This document shows positions 1-7,857 of a stretch of 17,119 nucleotides of DNA, piece by piece. The translations under genes and the position numbers were made by a program. Each line of letters opens with the position of its first letter. Within the stretch, counting starts at the first letter, position 1. This DNA comes from Massilia sp. (GTDB lineage Bacteria; Pseudomonadota; Gammaproteobacteria; Burkholderiales; Burkholderiaceae_D): the NCBI GenBank assembly GCA_003520365.1, contig DOUW01000423.1, forward strand, positions 1-17,119. The letters run 5' to 3'. The notes beneath the pieces are model-generated. The model was not told the origin of the DNA, did no database searches, and saw only the letters and a program-made list of their open reading frames with translations.

Positions 1-745
1 CGCCGGCGGCTGCCGCGCGGGCGCCGGCTGAAGTCGTGGCCATGCCCGCCGATGCAGCAGCGCCGACACCTTCCGGTGACGCTGCAGCACTCCCGCTTGC
101 GGCCGGCGCGCCAACCTGGCCGACACTGGCGGCGCCATTTGGCGCGGCGAATCCATTCGTTACAACCCCAGCAGCCGATTCACTCGTCGCCGTCAAGCTC
201 TCGATCAGAAGCTGCGATGCCGCGTTGATCGAACGGATGCCAACATAGCCCGCATCCGGAATCGCGGTGTCGATCGCGGAGATCACCGGGGTGGGCGCAT
301 CGTCCACATAGACGTTAAGCGCCGATCCGCTGGCATCCAGGCGGAGTCGCAGCATCGCCCCGGCGACTGCACTGTAGGGCGCACTTCCAAGCAGCGTCGA
401 CGTGCCGCCGAGGACTCGATAGAGCTGGATCCCGGTGCCGATCAGAAGGCGGGCGAGATAGTAGGTCTGCGCGTTGCCGGCAAGTCGAACGGCGACACCC
501 ACGCCAGGACCGCTGGTCGTCGATGCAATGTACAGGTCGATCGTCGCCGAATAATCGGGCCCTGGCGCCGGCGCGCTGCTCAGGTAGTAGAGCGTGGAGC
601 CAGAGAACCGTAGCCGGTCGCCGCCTGAGGTAATAAAGGCGTCGCCCGTTACCCCCGGCACCTTCTGCCATCCAGGGCTGGCCGCACCCAGCGCGTCGCC
701 CGGGGTGCCGTTAAATGGCTCGTTTACAAACAGGGTTTGCGTCAT
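1..745 (-). CDS. Putative phage fibre/spike-like protein with lectin-type beta-sandwich (3' end beyond the window)
   Basis: This minus-strand frame is open from an ATG at 745 to the window edge, giving 248 codons with the C-terminus missing. It begins MTQTLFVNEPFNGTPGDALG. Residues 1 to about 190 alternate short beta-type stretches with Gly/Ser/Thr turns, including repeated TYYLARLLIGTG- and LRLRLDASG-like strands and a DAGYVGIRS stretch. That pattern is typical of concanavalin A/LamG-like sandwich domains in phage fibres and in proteins that bind carbohydrate. After about residue 195 it becomes an Ala/Gly/Ser-rich low-complexity tail. The start overlaps the stop of the upstream gene as ATGA, so translation is probably coupled. 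The fold is inferred from the pattern only, and the role as a fibre, spike or decoration protein is a guess from its place downstream of the head genes. Confidence 0.6.
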   Translation of the reverse strand, partial: MTQTLFVNEPFNGTPGDALGAASPGWQKVPGVTGDAFITSGGDRLRFSGSTLYYLSSAPAPGPDYSATIDLYIASTTSGPGVGVAVRLAGNAQTYYLARLLIGTGIQLYRVLGGTSTLLGSAPYSAVAGAMLRLRLDASGSALNVYVDDAPTPVISAIDTAIPDAGYVGIRSINAASQLLIESLTATSESAAGVVTNGFAAPNGAASVGQVGAPAASGSAAASPEGVGAAASAGMATTSAGARAAAAG

Positions 746-945
746 GGGAGCGCCACAATGTCTGGGTCGCGAGCGATAAGGTCGTGCGTCGCTGCATCGG
801 CCGTGACCTCTACATCGACCACGGCAGCACCGGGAAGGAACTCGATGGCGACCTGCCACGCGATGCTGTAATCAGCAACCTTCGGGCGGTAGGCGTCATC
901 GCCAGCGCCGCTACCGATCACGGTACAGCGGTATAGTCGCCTCAT
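742..945 (-). CDS. Small conserved-type phage protein, function unknown
   Basis: A 67-residue protein beginning MRRLYRCTVIGSGAGDDAYR, with alternating hydrophobic segments (YSIAWQVAIEFLP, AVVDVEVTA) that suggest a small alpha/beta or all-beta fold. It ends in DPDIVALP. There is no signal peptide and no membrane segment. The stop codon overlaps the next start as ATGA, and the start lies 10 bases after the preceding gene's stop behind a weak AAGG. That ties it to the structural operon. I do not recognise a named family. A head, neck or tail accessory role is inferred from position only. Confidence 0.7.
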   Translation of the reverse strand: MRRLYRCTVIGSGAGDDAYRPKVADYSIAWQVAIEFLPGAAVVDVEVTADAATHDLIARDPDIVALP

Positions 946-955
946 GCGAGCGCCC

Positions 956-1372
956 TTACGCGATGCGAATAACCGCGGTCGCCGCTGCCGGCGCGGGCAA
1001 ATTCACGGTGAATGTACCGTTAGTCGAGGTGATATCGGCACCGAAGTCCAGGACTGCCTTGACCTTATTTCCATTGGTGGCGTCATAGATCACGCACCCT
1101 CGCGCCGTGATCGTCGAGTTCGACCACGATGGATCGGCGAAGTCGAGGATGGCGGTCGTTCCGTCAAGCGCCGCAGCGTAGCCGCTGAGGGTTGCGCCGC
1201 CCGCCGTGTAGCCGGTGCCGGTCACTTCCCCCGCGGCCGAATACGTCGCGGTGCCCGCGTTCAGCGTGGCCGAACTTGCATACAGGGCGCACTTGTACGT
1301 GTTGCCCGGCGGGCAGGACGACTGCAGTGCATCGAGCTTTGCCTGGTTGGGGAATGCGGCGGTAATGGCCAT
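956..1372 (-). CDS. Putative phage structural protein (decoration or tail type)
   Basis: A 138-residue protein with a good ribosome site (GAGG, 5 bases before the ATG). It opens MAITAAFPNQAKLDALQ, followed by two cysteines (SSCPPGNTYKCALY) close together. The rest is rich in Ala, Gly and Thr with beta-type segments (ATYSAAGEVTGTGYTAGG, TTAILDFADPSW, TFTVNLPAP), as is common in phage virion proteins. It lies four genes downstream of the major capsid gene. The composition and setting support a virion protein. Whether it decorates the head or belongs to the neck or tail cannot be told from the sequence. Confidence 0.72.
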   Translation of the reverse strand: MAITAAFPNQAKLDALQSSCPPGNTYKCALYASSATLNAGTATYSAAGEVTGTGYTAGGATLSGYAAALDGTTAILDFADPSWSNSTITARGCVIYDATNGNKVKAVLDFGADITSTNGTFTVNLPAPAAATAVIRIA

Positions 1373-1380
1373 GTGGTCCT

Positions 1381-1569
1381 CTACTTATTTTCGTTCAGCC
1401 GCGCGCAGATCAATGCGACCAGCTGCTCATCGGTGCAGCCGACCACGTCTTCTGGGAAGATCACGGCCCGGCCGCGGGTTGTCTTTACCGGGTAGCACCA
1501 GGCGCCCGGGTCGGCCGCCCACTCGCGCAGATTGGCGATGAGGGCGGTGGTGGCGGGCCCGATGCCCAT
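1381..1569 (-). CDS. Small phage protein, function unknown
   Basis: A 62-residue protein, MGIGPATTALIANLREWAAD at the start, with a predicted N-terminal helix, a central segment GAWCYPVKTTRGRAVIFPED and a C-terminal helix EQLVALICARLNENK. A GGAG lies 11 bases upstream, inside the end of the preceding gene, so the ribosome site is loose. The gene sits 4 bases after the preceding stop and 8 bases before the next start, which fits one operon. I do not recognise the family. It may be a small head-completion or neck protein, judged only from its neighbours. Confidence 0.6.
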   Translation of the reverse strand: MGIGPATTALIANLREWAADPGAWCYPVKTTRGRAVIFPEDVVGCTDEQLVALICARLNENK

Positions 1570-1573
1570 CGGC

Positions 1574-1828
1574 TTACTTTCTCCTGCCTGGCTTCGCGGC
1601 CGGCATGACTGGTGCAGGCGCGAGTTCGTCGGCTTGTTTTTGTGGCTGCTCCATGTCAGCGGCCTGAGGTACCACGACGTCAGCTGCCGCGAGCTCTTCG
1701 ACCTTCGCGATCGATTCGAGCGCGGCCGCCGAGGCCATCAGTTCAGGCGGACACTCATCCCCCGCCTGGTAGTGCACCGGGTAAATCGCGCCGTCGGGCA
1801 CACCCTGGAATGGTTTCGTGAATTTCAT
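1574..1828 (-). CDS. Small phage protein directly downstream of the capsid gene, function unknown
   Basis: An 84-residue protein. I chose the ATG at 1828 (MKFTKPFQGVPDGAIYPVHY), because a GGAG sits 6 bases upstream. The alternative TTG four codons earlier has no such site. The N-terminal 35 residues look folded (IYPVHYQAGDECPPEL). The C-terminal half is Ala/Pro/Gln/Glu-rich and ends in a basic KPGRRK tail, so it is probably flexible. The gene follows the capsid gene across a hairpin terminator, so its expression is likely to be lower than that of capsid. Proteins of this look often follow HK97-type capsid genes, but I cannot give a function. Confidence 0.7.
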   Translation of the reverse strand: MKFTKPFQGVPDGAIYPVHYQAGDECPPELMASAAALESIAKVEELAAADVVVPQAADMEQPQKQADELAPAPVMPAAKPGRRK

Positions 1829-1844
1829 CGGATTCTCCAAAAGG

Positions 1845-1872
1845 AAAAGGCCAGGTATCTACCGGGCCTTTT
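1845..1872 (-). terminator. Intrinsic terminator after the major capsid gene
   Basis: Arms AAAAGGCC (1845-1852) and GGCCTTTT (1865-1872) pair perfectly, and an inner GGT/ACC pair closes an ATCT loop. On the minus strand the hairpin is followed by CCTTTTGG, so the T-run is interrupted. It lies between the capsid stop (1890) and the ribosome site of the next gene. It is nearly symmetric and could act on both strands. A partial terminator here would keep capsid in excess over the downstream genes. Confidence 0.65.
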
Positions 1873-1889
1873 GTGGGTTCACTTTTCGA

Positions 1890-3152
1890 TCAGCCGATCT
1901 TCATGAACTTCATGCACTCCGGGTTCTCCAGGCCGCCGCCCACGCGCTTCGTGGTGTAGAAGCTGATGTACGGCTTGTTGGTGAACGGGTCGCGCAGAAC
2001 GCGCACGCCGATCCGATCCAGGATCTTGTACGCGCGCTTGAAGTCGCCGAAGGCGATCGACAGCGCATTGGTCGCCACGTCCGGCATGTCCGGCACCTCG
2101 GCCAGGCCGTAGCCGCCCAGGGTTGCAGGCTGGCCAGCGACCAGCGACGGCTGCCACAGGTAGTTGCCCTGGCCATCCTTCAGCTTGCGAACCTTGAGAT
2201 GCGAGTTGCGGTTCAGAGCGAAGCGGGCCTGGTTCGTGAACGCCGAAGGGAGCGAGTAGATCAGGTCCATGATTGCATCGCCGGTGATGCCGCCGACGGC
2301 GCCCGATGCGATGGTGGCAATGCCACCGAGCGGATGCAGGTTCGTGCCACCAGCGGCGTAGGTCAGCAGGCCGCGCGGCTTGTTGGTGCCGTCGCCGCTG
2401 ACGAACGCCTTGTTCTCCTGGTAGGAAAATTCGGTGTCCACTTCGCCGGCCAGCCACTGCTCCAGGTCCAGCTCGCTGTCGTCCAGCATGCCCTGGGTCG
2501 CGCTCGGGTTCGCGTACAGCTCGCCCCAGCCGTAGGCTTGGGTGGCGAACTGCGGCGTGTTGGTTTCCGGACGGGCAGCGACTTCGCCGACCCAGCCGCT
2601 GCCGGTGCCACGCATGTTGATCAGCTTCGAGTAGCCGGCGCCGCCGACCGACTGGACGGTGCACAGCTCACGCATCGGTGAGATGATGACCAGCTTGTCG
2701 GTGATGGTGCGATCCCATTCGATCGGGACGGTATAGCCGCCCTCGGCCGCAGTGCCTTTGTTCAGCGCGGCCTGGACGTCGCCGCGGCGGATGTGGGCCT
2801 GGAACGAGTCGCTGTATTCCTTATCCTTCACCGGGCGAGCGCCGCCGACGCCCATTTCCATCGCAGCCATCTTGGTGGTGGCTGCATCGACGGCGGCCTG
2901 CAGTTCGCTGATGTTCGCGTTGATCGCGTCCACCTTCAGCGCTTGCAGCGCATCGGCCTGGCCTTTCTTGACGTCGTCCAGGTGTTTGGTGTGCTCGGCC
3001 TTGAAGTCGGCGAACGCCTTGTTCAGTGCTTCGACGGTGGCCTTGATGTCGAGGTCGGCGCGGACGTTGACGATGCCACGGGTGACGCCGGCTTGTGCGT
3101 TGGCGGCCAGAGCGGAGGCGATCAGCATGAGCGCCATGGATTGGTTTTTCAT
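1890..3152 (-). CDS. Phage major capsid protein, HK97 family
   Basis: A 420-residue protein of the HK97 gp5 type that forms the procapsid shell. Residues about 30-100 are Ala/Lys/Glu/Asp-rich and predicted coiled coil (ADLDIKATVEALNKAF onwards), which fits the delta/scaffold domain removed by the head protease. The HK97 core follows from about residue 135 (AAEGGYTVPIEWDRTI), with hallmark segments PMRELCTVQSV, GWVGE, VSGDGTNKPRGLL and the C-terminal FGDFKRAYKILDRIGVRVLRD. Residues 1-21 look like a secretory signal peptide (MKNQSMALMLIASALAANAQA), which is unusual for a capsid protein. The ATG at 3152 has GAAAGG 6 bases upstream and overlaps the protease stop as ATGA. No in-frame ATG, GTG or TTG start lies between residue 6 and the coiled coil that would remove this segment. 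Confidence 0.95.
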   Translation of the reverse strand: MKNQSMALMLIASALAANAQAGVTRGIVNVRADLDIKATVEALNKAFADFKAEHTKHLDDVKKGQADALQALKVDAINANISELQAAVDAATTKMAAMEMGVGGARPVKDKEYSDSFQAHIRRGDVQAALNKGTAAEGGYTVPIEWDRTITDKLVIISPMRELCTVQSVGGAGYSKLINMRGTGSGWVGEVAARPETNTPQFATQAYGWGELYANPSATQGMLDDSELDLEQWLAGEVDTEFSYQENKAFVSGDGTNKPRGLLTYAAGGTNLHPLGGIATIASGAVGGITGDAIMDLIYSLPSAFTNQARFALNRNSHLKVRKLKDGQGNYLWQPSLVAGQPATLGGYGLAEVPDMPDVATNALSIAFGDFKRAYKILDRIGVRVLRDPFTNKPYISFYTTKRVGGGLENPECMKFMKIG

Positions 3153-3994
3153 TGGGTGCCTTTCAAATTGTTCAGGAGGGACTGCAGGGATGCTGCTACG
3201 TCTTGGCCAGCGCTCGGCGTGGCATTATTTTCAGCAGCGCCCGGCGTGCCAGAAAATAGGGATTTCAAGGCATCGCGGCGCACCGAGCGGGAGTGCCCCG
3301 CGCGCGCCATCGATGCCTCTACCAGCGCCAGGTACTTCTTGTTCCCCTGCGCTTTCGTGTCTTGTGTGATGTTCGAACGGTCGACCATGCCCGTTGCGAA
3401 GCCGTCCTTCACCGCCTGGGCGGCGCCGATCCAGGTTTCCTTGTCCATCATCTCGGCGGCCTCTTCGACCGATTTGCCGGAGCGCGCCGCGTAGACCTCG
3501 GCCATGGCCTGGTCGAACGGCGCCAGCTGCTCGGACGCGGCCAGCATGTCGTGGCGGTTTCCGACGGCGACAGCCCAGGCGTTGTGGATCATCAGGAACG
3601 CGCCGTCGCCCATCAGGATCTCGTCGCCGGCCATGGCAATCACCGATGCGGCCGATGCGGCCAGACCCATCACCTGGATAGTGACCTTCGCCTTGTGCTG
3701 CCGGAGCAGGTTGTAGATGGCCACGCCTTCGAAGAAGTCGCCGCCTGGCGAGTTCACGTTCACCGTCACGTCGCGCGCGCCGATGTTGCGCAGGATGGCG
3801 CCCATGCGACTGGCGGTGAAGCCAGAGCCATCCCAGGATGCGCCGATCTGTTCGTAGATCGAGACCGAGGCGGCGTCTTCGACCGCGGCGCACACGCCCG
3901 GCTCCCAGCGCTCGAGCGCGTCCGGGCGCATGTCGAACTGCGCCGCGCCGATGCGGGCGTCAGCCTTGATTTCAGGTAGTTGGAGCAGGGACAT
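3149..3994 (-). CDS. Head maturation protease, ClpP-related (S14-type)
   Basis: A 281-residue serine protease that trims the capsid N-terminal domain during head maturation. The ATG at 3994 (MSLLQLPEIKADAR) has GAGGAA just upstream. An in-frame start 25 codons earlier would run deep into the portal gene and lacks a good site. The ClpP-like core covers roughly residues 45-205. Visible catalytic residues are Ser114 in GLAASAAS, His137 in LMIHNAW and Asp184 in MMDKETW, in the order and spacing of the ClpP triad. The NSPGGDFFEGVAIYN stretch is the usual ClpP oxyanion-side motif. The C-terminal 70 residues are a loosely conserved tail. The gene overlaps the portal end by 23 bases and the capsid start by 4, the normal portal-protease-capsid order. 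Confidence 0.95.
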   Translation of the reverse strand: MSLLQLPEIKADARIGAAQFDMRPDALERWEPGVCAAVEDAASVSIYEQIGASWDGSGFTASRMGAILRNIGARDVTVNVNSPGGDFFEGVAIYNLLRQHKAKVTIQVMGLAASAASVIAMAGDEILMGDGAFLMIHNAWAVAVGNRHDMLAASEQLAPFDQAMAEVYAARSGKSVEEAAEMMDKETWIGAAQAVKDGFATGMVDRSNITQDTKAQGNKKYLALVEASMARAGHSRSVRRDALKSLFSGTPGAAENNATPSAGQDVAASLQSLLNNLKGTQ

Positions 3995-5258
3995 TCGTAT
4001 TCCTCGTGATAGGGCTTTGCAGCGAGTCGGCTGCGGGTTCGTCGGACCTTGGCATGTCGAGCTTGTCACGCACCTCGTTGCCCGTCATGTAGGGCTGGCT
4101 TCCGCCCGACCCGAGCGCCTTGGCGAAGAATTCGGACTGGTCCTTAAGCGTGCCGCGCATCAAGGCATGGGGGTTGAACTTCACTTCGAGGCTGTCGCGC
4201 TCCTGCTCGCTCAGCAGCGTGTTCTCGATCGCGTCCTCCCAGATCTCGAACCAGTGCTGCAGGCCATAGGCGATGAAGAAGATGCCCAACTGCTCGATGC
4301 CGCTACCCCACGAGGTGTCGTCCATCATCAGCAGTGGTCGCGGCACGCCGAACGCGCGGGCGATTTCCTCGGTCTGGTGGTTCCGGCTTTCGTGAAGCTG
4401 CGAGTCCTGGGCGCTGTTCACCCACTTCTCGGCTTTGATCCCGTCCTCGAGAACCATCCACTTGTGCGCGTTTTGCGTGCCGGCATAGCGCTCCTCCAAG
4501 CTTTCACGGATGTTCTTGATCTGCTGCTCGTCGAGCTTTTTCGGGTAGGACAGAGCGCCGCCAGCCAGGACACCGTTCTTGAAGAGGCGGCCTGCTGCCT
4601 TCTCGGCCTGGAAGGCAAGACTGATCGATTCCTCCGCCTTCTTTACGCGCGACATGCCGACCAGGCCATACTCGTCATCGGCCAAGTCCGCGATGTGCAG
4701 GATGTCGCGTGCCTTCAGCGTGACCTTGCCGCCGCCAGGCGTTTGGTATTCGTAGCGAACGGTGAAGTCGTCGTTCATCTTCGGCTCGACCTTTTTCGAG
4801 TCGAGCGGGATCAGGCGGACCACCGAGTTGCCGCGCCAGATGACGCGGGCATAGGCGTTGCCGTGGATCAGCGCACGCAGCTGCATGGTGCTCTTGAACT
4901 TGTAGGCGCCCTGGAATTCATTCGGGCGCTGCTTCAGCACCTTGTAGAGCGGGTGCCCGATGGCATGGGCTTTGGCCTCGCCACGCTCCATCAGGTTCAG
5001 GGGCAGCATGCCGATCGATTCAGAGATCAGGCTGACGCAACGCAGGATCGCCATGTTCTTGAGCGAGTTCTCAGGCGTCACCCTTTCGCTGCCGTTCGAG
5101 TCGCCACCGCCGCGAATGAAGTCGCTCATGCCGGAAGCGGCGGATGCAAGCACGCCGGTGCCGCGCGAATGGAGATGCGCCGATGCTTCCTCGGAGCTCT
5201 GCCCCAGCGACGCCCCACGCCAGTGCGCGGTGGCGCTCAGTGCGTCGAATAGTTCCAT
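3972..5258 (-). CDS. Phage portal protein, HK97 family
   Basis: A 428-residue portal that would form the dodecameric ring at one capsid vertex, through which DNA enters and to which the tail joins. Recognisable HK97-portal stretches are NSLKNMAILRCVSLISESIG, PLNLMERGE, HPLYKVLKQRPNEFQ, LIHGNAYARVIWRG, DILHIADL and GVPRPLLMMDDTSWGSGIEQ, in the usual order. The length is normal for the family. The last 60 residues (from about SGGSQPYMTGNEVRDKLDMP) form the usual C-terminal helix with a flexible Pro/Asn/Thr end. The ATG at 5258 has GAGGAA 3 bases upstream, and only 7 bases separate it from the terminase stop. Confidence 0.95.
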   Translation of the reverse strand: MELFDALSATAHWRGASLGQSSEEASAHLHSRGTGVLASAASGMSDFIRGGGDSNGSERVTPENSLKNMAILRCVSLISESIGMLPLNLMERGEAKAHAIGHPLYKVLKQRPNEFQGAYKFKSTMQLRALIHGNAYARVIWRGNSVVRLIPLDSKKVEPKMNDDFTVRYEYQTPGGGKVTLKARDILHIADLADDEYGLVGMSRVKKAEESISLAFQAEKAAGRLFKNGVLAGGALSYPKKLDEQQIKNIRESLEERYAGTQNAHKWMVLEDGIKAEKWVNSAQDSQLHESRNHQTEEIARAFGVPRPLLMMDDTSWGSGIEQLGIFFIAYGLQHWFEIWEDAIENTLLSEQERDSLEVKFNPHALMRGTLKDQSEFFAKALGSGGSQPYMTGNEVRDKLDMPRSDEPAADSLQSPITRNTNVPAPTT

Positions 5259-5265
5259 GTATTCC

Positions 5266-6999
5266 TCAAAACATTAGAATGCCGCGGCTTTGATAAGCCG
5301 ATTCGGTCGGCACCTCCAGGGTGTTCACCAGGCCGGCCGCCATCACCGCTGCGATGATCAAGTCGATGCGGCCGGTGGCCTTCGCCTTGTCGAGCTTCCG
5401 GTTGCCGGCAGCGTCCGAGTCGGTCACCGCGTTACCGGCGCACATGGTCAGCACCTTGTGGCCGTTGTGCGCCAGCTCGCCGTTGAGCAGCATCGTTTCG
5501 AACTGCTCGATGGCCGGGCTCATGTCCTTGTAGCCCTGGCCGAATTCCTTCATCGGCGGCAGGCTGATGCCGTCGTCGGCCGCCATCTGGATCAGGTCGG
5601 CCATCCGCCAGCGGTCGTACGCGCAGGTGATGACCTCGAAGAAGTCGCACATGCCGGATAGCTTCTGCAGGATGATCCGTTTGCTGATCGCGCGGCCCGG
5701 CGTCGTGTCGAGGAAGCCTTCCGCCTTCCACTGGACGTACGGGACACGGTCCTGGTCGGCGCGCCGCTGCAGGTCAGCGTCCGGCAGCCAGGCATAGGGC
5801 ACCAGCTTCCAGGGCTCACCCGCTTCCACCGGCTCCACCAGGTACACCAGGCCGGTCAAGTCGGTGGTGCTCGCGAGGTCCATCGCCGCAATCGCGCGCC
5901 GACCGCGCAGTTGCTCTACGTCGTAGTCGAGCTTCGCGGCGGTCCAGATCTCGTGGCTGATCCAGGGCGCCTCGGCATCGGTCCACTGGCAGAAGTTCAG
6001 GCGTCGGACGATGGCCTCTTTCGAGGGCATGCCTTTCGCCTCGGTCACCTGCTCGCGCAAGTACTTGTAGCCCGGCAGGTTCGCGTCCTGCAGGCTGGGG
6101 TTTGCCTTTGGCCAGCACGACTCGTCGGCGAACGGGTCGTCCCCTTCGTCGAGCGAGCAGATGAACGGGAAGAAGGCGTCGTCGACCAGCTCGCCGGAGG
6201 CGACCTTCGCGCCGTACTCGTGCGAGTTCCAGCACGGCGACTTGCGGCTCGCGCCGGCGTTTGTGATGATGAAGATCAGCGCCTGGCGCCGGCTCTTCGT
6301 ACCGGCGCGCAGCATTTCCAGGACGGTCGCAGTCTTGTGCTCGTGGTACTCGTCGACGAGCGCGATGTGCGGGCGCGGGCCCGACTGGCCGTCGTCGCTG
6401 CTGATGGGCCGGAAGAATGAGCCGGTCTGCAAATAGGCCAGGTTCCAGGCCTTCTCGCCGGTGCCGCTCTTGACGAGACGCTTCTCCAGTTCCGGCGACT
6501 GGTCGAACATCGCCGTCGCATCTCGGAACAGGATCATCGCTTGGTCCTTCTTCGTCGCCGCCGAGTAGATTTCGGCGCGCGCCTCACCGTCAGCGACCAG
6601 ACCCTTCATGCCGACGCCGGCGGCCAGCGGCGACTTGCCGCTGCCTTTCGCCGTCTCCACGTAGACCACGCGGAAGCGGCGGTATCCGTCGGCGCCCTTC
6701 CACCCGAAGATGCTGCCGACGACAAACTGCTGCCAGGGCAGTAGCTCGAACGGAAGGCCTTCGAAGTCGCCGCCGTTCAGCTTCAGGATGTCGCGGTAGA
6801 AGCCGATCGCCTTCTTCGCTTCCGCCAGGTCCCAGACCAGGCCGCGCTTGCCGCCCTCGGCGATGTCGGCGAGGTGGCGCGCACACTGGGCGCGCACGTG
6901 TGGGCCAGCAATGCGCGTGCCGTCGACGACTGCCTGCGCGTACTCGGTGACCGGGTCGTCAGAAGTAGCCGGCGAGCGGGTCTTTCTTTTTGTCGCCAT
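5266..6999 (-). CDS. Terminase large subunit (Terminase_1/HK97-like)
   Basis: A 577-residue packaging motor and nuclease. The ATPase part shows the P-loop VETAKGSGKS (about residues 113-122, with Thr/Lys variation typical of terminases), Walker B with catalytic acid IALVDE (212-217) and the coupling motif IIITNAG-like FIITNAG (about 243-249). The nuclease part starts near residue 370 with the acidic AAMDLASTTDLTGL, contains CAYDRWRM and ends with ATGRIDLIIAAVMA, which carries the last acidic metal ligand. WQQFVVGSIFGWK is the usual Q-motif/adenine region. The start ATG has GGAG 8 bases upstream and lies inside the small-terminase gene (41-base overlap), so synthesis is probably coupled. Family length and all motifs are intact. 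Confidence 0.95.
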   Translation of the reverse strand: MATKRKTRSPATSDDPVTEYAQAVVDGTRIAGPHVRAQCARHLADIAEGGKRGLVWDLAEAKKAIGFYRDILKLNGGDFEGLPFELLPWQQFVVGSIFGWKGADGYRRFRVVYVETAKGSGKSPLAAGVGMKGLVADGEARAEIYSAATKKDQAMILFRDATAMFDQSPELEKRLVKSGTGEKAWNLAYLQTGSFFRPISSDDGQSGPRPHIALVDEYHEHKTATVLEMLRAGTKSRRQALIFIITNAGASRKSPCWNSHEYGAKVASGELVDDAFFPFICSLDEGDDPFADESCWPKANPSLQDANLPGYKYLREQVTEAKGMPSKEAIVRRLNFCQWTDAEAPWISHEIWTAAKLDYDVEQLRGRRAIAAMDLASTTDLTGLVYLVEPVEAGEPWKLVPYAWLPDADLQRRADQDRVPYVQWKAEGFLDTTPGRAISKRIILQKLSGMCDFFEVITCAYDRWRMADLIQMAADDGISLPPMKEFGQGYKDMSPAIEQFETMLLNGELAHNGHKVLTMCAGNAVTDSDAAGNRKLDKAKATGRIDLIIAAVMAAGLVNTLEVPTESAYQSRGILMF

Positions 7000-7429
7000 C
7001 CGGCAGCTCCACTGTGACTTTCGTGCGGGCAGCCGGCGTCAGGCCGAATTCGACCAGGTAGCTCTTGAACTGGGCGTCAGCCGCGCGCAGCTGGTTCACC
7101 GCGGGGTTGTTCTTGATGAGGGTGTTGCTGTTCTGGTCGATCGTCGTGTACGTCCGGCCATCGCGCTCGATCAGCTCGCGGCACGCCAGGATGTCGGCGT
7201 AGCAGTCGACCAGTCGCTCGAGCGCCAGGCCGTCCGCTTCCGTGAGCACCCCCATGCCGCGCAGCAGTGTGGATAACTTCTTCCAGACCAGCTTCGACTT
7301 GGCGTCGAGGTGCGACGGACAGGTGGGCGCTTTGGTGCGTGGCTTCGGTTCTTTCTTGTTGATCGCGCGCTTGCCGGCGTTACCCGTGACCAGCTTCAGC
7401 GCGGTCGGGGTGGGTCGCCTGCCGGCCAT
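6959..7429 (-). CDS. Terminase small subunit, P27 family
   Basis: A 156-residue DNA-recognition subunit of the packaging terminase. The N-terminus GRRPTPTALKLVTGNAGKRA is the P27-family signature. It is followed by KEPKPRTKAPTCPSHLDAKSKLVWKKL and a helical central domain (GLALERLVDCYADILACREL) expected to form the oligomer. The C-terminus ends in the charged VELPDGDKKKDPLAGYF that usually contacts the large subunit. CGGAG lies 6 bases before the ATG. It is the first gene after the non-coding candidate cos stretch, as expected for a cos-type phage where this protein binds DNA next to its own gene. Confidence 0.92.
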   Translation of the reverse strand: MAGRRPTPTALKLVTGNAGKRAINKKEPKPRTKAPTCPSHLDAKSKLVWKKLSTLLRGMGVLTEADGLALERLVDCYADILACRELIERDGRTYTTIDQNSNTLIKNNPAVNQLRAADAQFKSYLVEFGLTPAARTKVTVELPDGDKKKDPLAGYF

Positions 7430-7533
7430 TTGTTACTCCGGGAAAAAAAGTTTCAAAACGCGGGTGTAAAAAGGAATGTACTCGGACGGTCCCTAGGGGA
7501 TAGGCCTGGGGACTTTTGATACCCCCCCTCCCC
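7430..7533 (-). other. Candidate cos / packaging initiation region
   Basis: This 104-base non-coding gap lies between the HNH nuclease stop and the small-terminase start, the place where cos lies in several phages with this gene order. It contains the palindrome CCCTAGGG (7491-7498) next to GGACGGTCC (7484-7492), a run of seven C after GATA (7518-7527) and the word AGGCCTGG twice (7502-7509 and 7536-7543, the second overlapping the HNH stop). A poly-A run (7443-7449) flanks it. No terminator hairpin with T-run is seen. The cos function is inferred from position and motif density, and the cut positions cannot be read. Confidence 0.4.
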
Positions 7534-7857
7534 TCAGGCCTGGACGGGCCAGCCGTCGGCCCCGATCACGGTGCGCGGCCGCTTCCGCTTGCCCTGCTCG
7601 ACCTCGGTCTTCTCGTCGTGGCATGGCCGGCAGATCGCCTGAAGGTTGCTCTCAGCGTCGATCTGCTCTGGCGTCCAGTTCAGGCGGGCTGCGTTGGCCT
7701 TGCTCACGATGTGGTCGACCGCGTACGCGGTGGAGACCCGCCCGCGCTTCTTGCATACCTGGCACAGCCCGCAATCGCGCTCCATGATCCTGATACGCAG
7801 CTTCACCCAGGCGGCGCCGTAACCGCGTTCGTGCCGGCTCTTCGTCCCCCAGACCAT
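7534..7857 (-). CDS. HNH endonuclease, phage packaging type
   Basis: A 107-residue nuclease. It has the zinc-binding knuckles CGLCQVC (residues 29-35) and CRPCH (76-80), the catalytic VDH (47-49), the Asn of SNLQAICRPCH (71) and the closing His80, that is, a complete H-N-H motif. Small HNH proteins beside terminase genes are known from HK97 (gp74) to act with terminase in cos cleavage. The gene position here matches. I chose the ATG at 7857, which overlaps the preceding stop as TGATG. This suggests re-initiation. An upstream in-frame TTG at 7899 is possible but lies inside the previous gene. The ribosome site is weak (AAGGAAGAAG, rather far away). Confidence 0.9.
   Translation of the reverse strand: MVWGTKSRHERGYGAAWVKLRIRIMERDCGLCQVCKKRGRVSTAYAVDHIVSKANAARLNWTPEQIDAESNLQAICRPCHDEKTEVEQGKRKRPRTVIGADGWPVQA

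Noticed and set aside
315..671. Minus-strand open frame of 118 codons near the left edge
   Set aside because: It lies within the larger continuous frame 1-745 on the same strand, which has the better start and an ATGA coupling.
1818..2681. Plus-strand open frame of 287 codons opposite the capsid gene
   Set aside because: It crosses the terminator hairpin and lies antisense to a clear HK97 capsid gene.
3930..5252. Long plus-strand open frame of 440 codons opposite the portal gene
   Set aside because: It is the antisense shadow of a well-supported portal gene. It is open because of high GC, has no ribosome site, and its protein is Arg/Val/Leu-rich without a domain.
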